Source of the DNA: Pontibacter qinzhouensis
GTDB lineage: Bacteria > Bacteroidota > Bacteroidia > Cytophagales > Hymenobacteraceae
Assembly: GCF_008017455.1 (NCBI RefSeq)
Contig: NZ_VRTY01000017.1
Coordinates: 16,168 to 80,167 of the forward strand
Direction of reading: 5' to 3'
Length of the DNA: 64,000 bases
Of the stretch, positions 59,966 to 64,000 are shown one piece after another. Each line of letters opens with the position of its first letter. Within the stretch, counting starts at the first letter, position 1. A program made the position numbers and the translations under genes. The notes under the pieces were generated by a model. That model did no database searches, was not told the DNA's origin, and worked only from the letters and a program-made list of their open reading frames with translations.

Positions 59966-60013
59966 AAAAAAGGCCTTTTCTCTTCGGAAGGCCTTTTTTA
60001 TTAGAATAATTTG
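59966..60013 (+). terminator. Intrinsic terminator merged with repeat A copy 19
   Basis: AAAAAAGGCCTT (59966-59977) pairs with AAGGCCTTTTTT (59988-59999), followed by the ATTAGAATAATTTG box of repeat A. It is the clearest case of the repeat working as a terminator, directly after the SMR gene. Confidence 0.8.
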
Positions 60014-60463
60014 ACTGCTGATTTTTTGAATTTTGAGTAAGTGACTGGTTAAACCAACTAGTAGTTACAGTCTTTCATTTTCGGTTCAATTTTTATTACC
60101 CTGTCATTCTGGAAGAATGATCTTGTAGGCGAGAGGCATCAGCTTTGGTTATTTGCGGTTTAGGTTTAAATTCGCATAGCTGTTTTTCCTGCTGTGACCT
60201 CGGCGTGAAACTGTTTCATTGCCTAAGTCTTTGTTCTTTTTGTCTTGATATAAAAAGAATAAAAAAAATCAAGAAAATAAAAATCGAGGGCCCCTTCCCC
60301 CACTCGCTGAACGCTCAGACAGTTTATTTTCAATCAGTGCACTTGGCAAGGTGTTCTTTCTGTAGCAGCCTTAAGGGCCTTGCATAAACAAGAAAGGCTT
60401 CTATTGTTGCTAGAAAGTAAATTTTAAAAATTATAATTTCTAATTTCTAATTTGGCGAAGCTC
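60014..60463. other. Intergenic region with repeat D copy 3
   Basis: Repeat D takes up most of it. TTATAATTTCTAATTTCTAA and GGCGAAGCTCC follow, shared with repeat B. No gene. Confidence 0.5.
60102..60372 (+). repeat. Repeat D copy 3
   Basis: Fullest copy: TGTCATTCTGGAAGAATGAT at the left, TTCTTTTTGTCTTGATATAA inside, GAGGGCCCCTTCCCCC, CTCGCTGAACGCTC and GTGCACTTGGCAAG at the right. Confidence 0.65.
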
Positions 60464-61354
60464 CTACGGCAGCAGCGTGTAAATTTCTACTTCCTTGTCT
60501 GTAAACAGATAAATGTGGCGGTTGCCGGTCAGGGCGTAGCGGTAGTTCTTCTCTTCTGGCAAGTTAATGCTACGTGTCTGTTGTTTGTATAGGTCGTAAA
60601 AGTGCAGCCTGTTGTCTTTTAAGTAATATAGTTCGTTCTCCTTGAAGTTAAAATAGCTCAGACCGGCAACTGGTAACTTCGATTTGTAATTGCCCAGATT
60701 GTCGAAAATGAAAACACCACCGTTGGCATCGAGCATATACAGCATGTTCTGGTACTCACGCAGCTGGCGTACATCCAGCCGCTCTCTGTCTAGTATCAGG
60801 CCGAGCGAGGTTTCTATGTTGGCTTTCCGGAAACGTTGGTCCAGTTTACTTAAGGTAAAGTCAGATTCGTTGTAAATCCAGAAGCTATCGTCGGAGGAAA
60901 GTGTAGCTGCTTTAATGGTGCCGGTGTAGCCATAGTCGGCGAGGGAGGTTTGGGAAATAGGTCGCATAAAGCGGTCCAGGAGCATAATCTCCTGCCTGTC
61001 TTCGTAAAAGAGCAGCACTTTCATCGGGTTCCAGGCTTCCACGCTGCTCGGCCTGCCTTTAGAGGGCGGCGAAAAAACCACCTGCACCTGGCCCAATGAG
61101 TCGAGTTTAGTTAGGTTGCGGTTCCTGTCTACGATGTAAATGCTGTTGTTCCGGTCTACAGACACGGCAATTGGCGAGCCGATGGCAATGCTGTGGCTGA
61201 ACTGCAATGGCGATGGCTGCCGTACTTCAACGGGCAGTGTTTGCGCCACAAGCGGGGCAGTTGCCAGCCACAAAAGTAGCAGGCAAAGCAGTAGATTGGC
61301 TGGCTGTTTAGGCTTCGGAAGCTTCAAAGTGTTTAAGCGATAGGGTGTCTCCAT
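60464..61354 (-). CDS. Secreted beta-propeller-like protein of unknown function
   Basis: 296 residues from the ATG at 61354; upstream frame (to 61453) overlaps the LpxH-like gene too far and has no export signal, so this start is chosen because it leads to a signal peptide (~18-39, LLLCLLLLWLATAPLVAQ). Repeats with SIYIVDRNRNL, FWIYNESDFTL, MLYMLDANGGVF and HIYLFTDKEVE suggest NHL/Kelch-like blades. No catalytic motif seen. It overlaps the end of the upstream gene by 47 bases, so it is the last gene of the ftsH-LUD-LpxH-like operon. Confidence 0.7.
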   Translation of the reverse strand: METPYRLNTLKLPKPKQPANLLLCLLLLWLATAPLVAQTLPVEVRQPSPLQFSHSIAIGSPIAVSVDRNNSIYIVDRNRNLTKLDSLGQVQVVFSPPSKGRPSSVEAWNPMKVLLFYEDRQEIMLLDRFMRPISQTSLADYGYTGTIKAATLSSDDSFWIYNESDFTLSKLDQRFRKANIETSLGLILDRERLDVRQLREYQNMLYMLDANGGVFIFDNLGNYKSKLPVAGLSYFNFKENELYYLKDNRLHFYDLYKQQTRSINLPEEKNYRYALTGNRHIYLFTDKEVEIYTLLP

Positions 61355-62090
61355 CATACACAGCGTAAGAGCAAAAATTGACCCATTCTCCGAGGTTAAT
61401 GTAGCGGCTAGTCTCGCCGATGGGCAGGTCGAGGGGCAGGTGGCGGTGGCCAAACACGTAATAATCGTGATGCTGCGTTGCCTCCACTTCTTTGCAGTAG
61501 TGCACCAGCCATTCGTCGTCTCCTAAAAATGCCTCGTCTTTTTTTATATTGTTGATGCGGCTCCTTTGCGACCACATGTTGGCAACCCCAATACCCAAGT
61601 TCGGGTGCACGCGCGCAAACAGCCATTGGCAGGCTTTGTTGTTGAAAACGCGCTTGAGCAACTTATAAGTGTGATCGCCGGGACCTAACCCATCGCCGTG
61701 CCCAATGTAAAATGTTTTATCGCCAAGCTTGGTAGAAATAGGCTCTCTGATTACCGGAATGTTCAGCTCCTTCGGAAAGTAATCGAACATCCACATGTCG
61801 TGGTTGCCGGTGAAGAGGTAAATAGGGATGCCGGCATCGGTGAGCTCGGCTAGCTTACCCTGTAACCGGATAAATCCTTTAGGAATGGCGTGCCGGTACT
61901 CAAACCAGAAATCGAAGATATCGCCTACCAGGTAGATGCACTGCGCATCCTTCTTTACCTGGTCCAGCCAGCGCACAATCTTCTTTTCGCGGGCGCTGCT
62001 TTGTTCGGCAGAGGGGGCTCCTAAATGGAAGTCGGATGCGAAATAAACTTTCTTGCCTGGTTCCAGCTTGTTATTGTGCAAGGTCATCAA
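61308..62090 (-). CDS. UDP-2,3-diacylglucosamine diphosphatase-like metallophosphatase (LpxH-type)
   Basis: Lipid A pathway step that makes lipid X from UDP-diacylglucosamine, at the inner membrane. 260 residues with the calcineurin-type metal motifs in order: SDFHLG, VGDIFDFW, TGNHDMW, GHGDG, and FGHRHLP. Overlaps the LUD gene upstream by 20 bases and the propeller gene downstream by 47. Sequence places it in the LpxH family of Bacteroidota; related proteins without proven LpxH activity exist, so it is named -type. Confidence 0.85.
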   Translation of the reverse strand: MMTLHNNKLEPGKKVYFASDFHLGAPSAEQSSAREKKIVRWLDQVKKDAQCIYLVGDIFDFWFEYRHAIPKGFIRLQGKLAELTDAGIPIYLFTGNHDMWMFDYFPKELNIPVIREPISTKLGDKTFYIGHGDGLGPGDHTYKLLKRVFNNKACQWLFARVHPNLGIGVANMWSQRSRINNIKKDEAFLGDDEWLVHYCKEVEATQHHDYYVFGHRHLPLDLPIGETSRYINLGEWVNFCSYAVYDGDTLSLKHFEASEA

Positions 62091-62724
62091 TCAGGAAAAG
62101 GACTAGGAGCTTGGGGCCATGCGCTCCCAGCACCAATGTTTTTTCTATGTCGGCGGTGCGGCTCGGCCCACTCACCAACGACACCATACTCGGGAAGTTT
62201 TCTTTATGCCGCTCCTTCAGCAACTGCAGCCCGTCTTTTATATCGGGTACGAGTTGGCTGGCACGCGCCACCACTAGGTGCGTGGCCGGGTAAATACCCA
62301 AGCGTCGGCCACCCGCATTAGCTGAACTTACTAAAATACTGCCGGTGCGGGCAATCAGGGCTTCGCAGGTAGTTAGGCCAGCACTCTCTGCGTCTGCTAT
62401 AAAGTTTTCTTCTCCCTCGTTTATTGCAATACCGGCATGATAAAGAATGTGCTGCAGATTAGGCTCCCACACAAAAAGGTTCTCGATGTTCTGCTCACGC
62501 TTGAACACATACAACTGGTCGAAAAAATCTTCTTCCGACTCGCAGTAAAGAAAAAGGCCGCTATTGGCTATAAACAACTGTGCAAACTCCACCGACAGTT
62601 CTTCTGATGGAGCGGAGTGCAGGGGAGAGCTAAAATCAGGGGTAGGAGGCAGAAAAGGCGCTGATTTAGCCAGCGCCTCTCTTACTCTTCTTAAAACTAT
62701 TTCTTTCGATTTTGCTTCGTACAT
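62071..62724 (-). CDS. LUD domain (LutC/YkgG-like) protein
   Basis: 217-residue cytoplasmic protein with the LUD fold, related to LutC of lactate utilisation. Seen: NIENLFVWEP, GLTTCEALIARTGSILVSSANAGGRRLGIYP and VSLVSGPSRTADIEKTLVLGAHGP, the family's conserved C-terminal half. LutA/LutB are not in the window, and the gene sits between ftsH and the LpxH-like gene, 15 bases from ftsH, a common arrangement in Bacteroidota; its role there is unknown. Confidence 0.88.
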   Translation of the reverse strand: MYEAKSKEIVLRRVREALAKSAPFLPPTPDFSSPLHSAPSEELSVEFAQLFIANSGLFLYCESEEDFFDQLYVFKREQNIENLFVWEPNLQHILYHAGIAINEGEENFIADAESAGLTTCEALIARTGSILVSSANAGGRRLGIYPATHLVVARASQLVPDIKDGLQLLKERHKENFPSMVSLVSGPSRTADIEKTLVLGAHGPKLLVLFLIDDLAQ

Positions 62725-62739
62725 GCAATTAAATTACGT

Positions 62740-64000
62740 TTATGCTATACGGGAGTTGGCAGAAGTGCTCTGGTCGGCAGAGGAGCCATTTCCGGTTAAC
62801 GGAGTGCCGGGCACATGGCCTTCCTGCTGCTCCGGATGTTCGGTAAGACCACGTTCCTGCGGATGCTCATGGTCTACTTCGCTTTTCGTTTTGCTACGGT
62901 CGGTGCCGGCAGTGTGTGCCTGGTACGTAGTCAGCTCCTCGAAAGGCCTTTTTCCTACTAATCTTTCCAGGTCGCTCTGGAACAGGATTTCTTTCTGCAG
63001 CAACTCCTGTGCAATTATCTCCAGCTCAGGTCCTTTGTCTGTTAACAGCTTTTTGGTGCGCTGGTAAGCAGCATCTATAATGGCCCGCACTTCGTTGTCT
63101 ATGGTTTCGGCCGTTGCTTCGGAGTAGGGTTTGTTAAACGAGTACTCAGAGCTCTGCTTCGAATCGTAGAACGATACGTTGCCGATTTTGGCGTTCATGC
63201 CATACATGGTTACAATGCTATAGGCCATTTTTGTGATGCGCTCCAAATCACTTAAAGCACCGGTAGAGATCTTGCCAAATACCAGTTCTTCTGCAGCGCG
63301 GCCACCGAGTGCCATACACATTTCGTCTATCAGCTGCTCAGTGGTGTACAGGAACTGCTCTTTCGGCAGGTACTGCGCATAACCAAGGGCGGCAACACCA
63401 CGTGGTACAATACTTACTTTAACCAATGGATCGGCGTGCTCCAAGAACCAGCCAGCTACTGCGTGACCAGCTTCGTGGTAAGCCACGATCTTCTTCTCAC
63501 CTGGAGAGATGATCTTGTTCTTTTTCTCCAGGCCACCAATTACACGGTCTATGGCATCGTTAAAGTCCTGCTGATCTACCGCTTTTTTATTGCGACGGGC
63601 AGCAATAAGCGCAGCCTCATTACACACGTTAGCTATTTCGGCACCGGCAAAACCAGGTGTCTGGGCAGCCAGGTTTCTGGCATCTACATCCGCAGAAAGT
63701 GTAATCGGCTTTAAGTGTACATCAAAAATCTCGGTACGGCCATTAATATCCGGCTTGTCGATGCTGATCTGGCGGTCGAAACGGCCCGGGCGAAGCAGGG
63801 CAGAATCAAGCGTATCTGGTCGGTTGGTAGCTGCCAGAATAATAACACCGGAGTCAGTAGCGAAACCATCCATTTCTACTAAGAGGGAGTTCAGAGTATT
63901 TTCGCGCTCGTCGTTACCTCCTGGTTGTTGTCCACGGCTACGATGGCGGCCAATGGCATCAATCTCATCTATAAAGATAATACAAGGTGCTTTGGCTTTT
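62740..64000 (-). CDS. ftsH: ATP-dependent zinc metalloprotease FtsH, C-terminal part
   Basis: Membrane-bound AAA+ protease that degrades misfolded and regulatory membrane and cytosolic proteins. The 5' end is outside the window. Visible: Walker [31 protein letters not shown] region ([20 protein letters not shown]), the zinc site HEAGHA and third ligand region [10 protein letters not shown], all intact. The C-terminal tail (~60 residues) is hydrophilic, rich in Gln/Thr/Ser, and variable as in related species. First gene of the operon within the window; 15 bases to the LUD gene. Confidence 0.97.
   Translation of the reverse strand, partial: KAKAPCIIFIDEIDAIGRHRSRGQQPGGNDERENTLNSLLVEMDGFATDSGVIILAATNRPDTLDSALLRPGRFDRQISIDKPDINGRTEIFDVHLKPITLSADVDARNLAAQTPGFAGAEIANVCNEAALIAARRNKKAVDQQDFNDAIDRVIGGLEKKNKIISPGEKKIVAYHEAGHAVAGWFLEHADPLVKVSIVPRGVAALGYAQYLPKEQFLYTTEQLIDEMCMALGGRAAEELVFGKISTGALSDLERITKMAYSIVTMYGMNAKIGNVSFYDSKQSSEYSFNKPYSEATAETIDNEVRAIIDAAYQRTKKLLTDKGPELEIIAQELLQKEILFQSDLERLVGKRPFEELTTYQAHTAGTDRSKTKSEVDHEHPQERGLTEHPEQQEGHVPGTPLTGNGSSADQSTSANSRIA

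Noticed and set aside
60000..60460. 80-codon + frame at 60145-60387
   Set aside because: Lies wholly inside repeat D copy 3; the other copies do not keep the frame.

Overview
The window looks like a chromosomal segment of a Bacteroidota bacterium, most likely order Cytophagales (Hymenobacteraceae/Pontibacter type). This is inferred from two SusC/SusD pairs, many lipoprotein signal peptides, TAnnTTTG-type promoter boxes, weak Shine-Dalgarno sequences, and the FtsH-LUD-LpxH-like neighbourhood at the right end. Taxonomy is an inference; no marker RNA gene is present.

Layout. (1) 1-10.4 kb: glycoside hydrolases on the + strand (GH106 fragment, two GH2, a double GH43 lipoprotein). They are interrupted at 3.9-4.5 kb by decayed gene pieces and an IS3-type transposase remnant. 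(2) 10.8-20.1 kb: an operon of SusC, SusD, Cys-type sulfatase, formylglycine-generating enzyme (FGE) and a second Cys-type sulfatase. It is preceded by a 34-codon ORF that ends in four cysteine codons and a stop, a candidate cysteine-sensing attenuator. (3) 21.0-22.2 kb: an AI-2E family transporter. (4) 22.9-44.1 kb: a second polysaccharide utilisation locus. It holds GH43+F5/8C, GH3, a membrane-spanning propeller/LuxR-HTH regulator, SusC, SusD, a LamG-like lipoprotein, two GH144-type enzymes, an SGNH esterase and another GH3. GH144 plus GH3 points to beta-1,2-glucan. A nonamer (TACTACATC) recurs upstream of the GH43 gene and of the second susC with identical spacing, a candidate operator. (5) 44.9-52.1 kb: GMC oxidoreductase, Tat-type small subunit, cytochrome c, DUF1080 protein, MFS permease and two Tat-exported TIM-barrel isomerase-like proteins, which together look like an envelope 3-keto-glycoside pathway. 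(6) 52.3-56.5 kb (- strand): secreted EEP phosphodiesterase-like protein, lipoprotein FGE and a third sulfatase. (7) 56.9-64 kb: esterase, zinc alcohol dehydrogenase, SMR/SugE exporter and a core - strand operon ftsH-LUD-LpxH-like-propeller protein.

How the parts work together. The first locus would bind, desulfate and trim a sulfated, rhamnose- and probably galactose- or arabinose-containing glycan, with FGE activating the sulfatases in the envelope. The second would import and depolymerise a beta-1,2-glucan. The GMC cluster could oxidise released glucosides to 3-keto sugars, pass electrons to cytochrome c and split the glycoside non-hydrolytically.

Intergenic space is rich in repeats: 19 copies of a ~57-bp hairpin element (repeat A, ending ATTAGAATAATT), three copies of a ~250-bp element (repeat D), and smaller families. 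No tRNA, rRNA, CRISPR array or intact insertion sequence was found.
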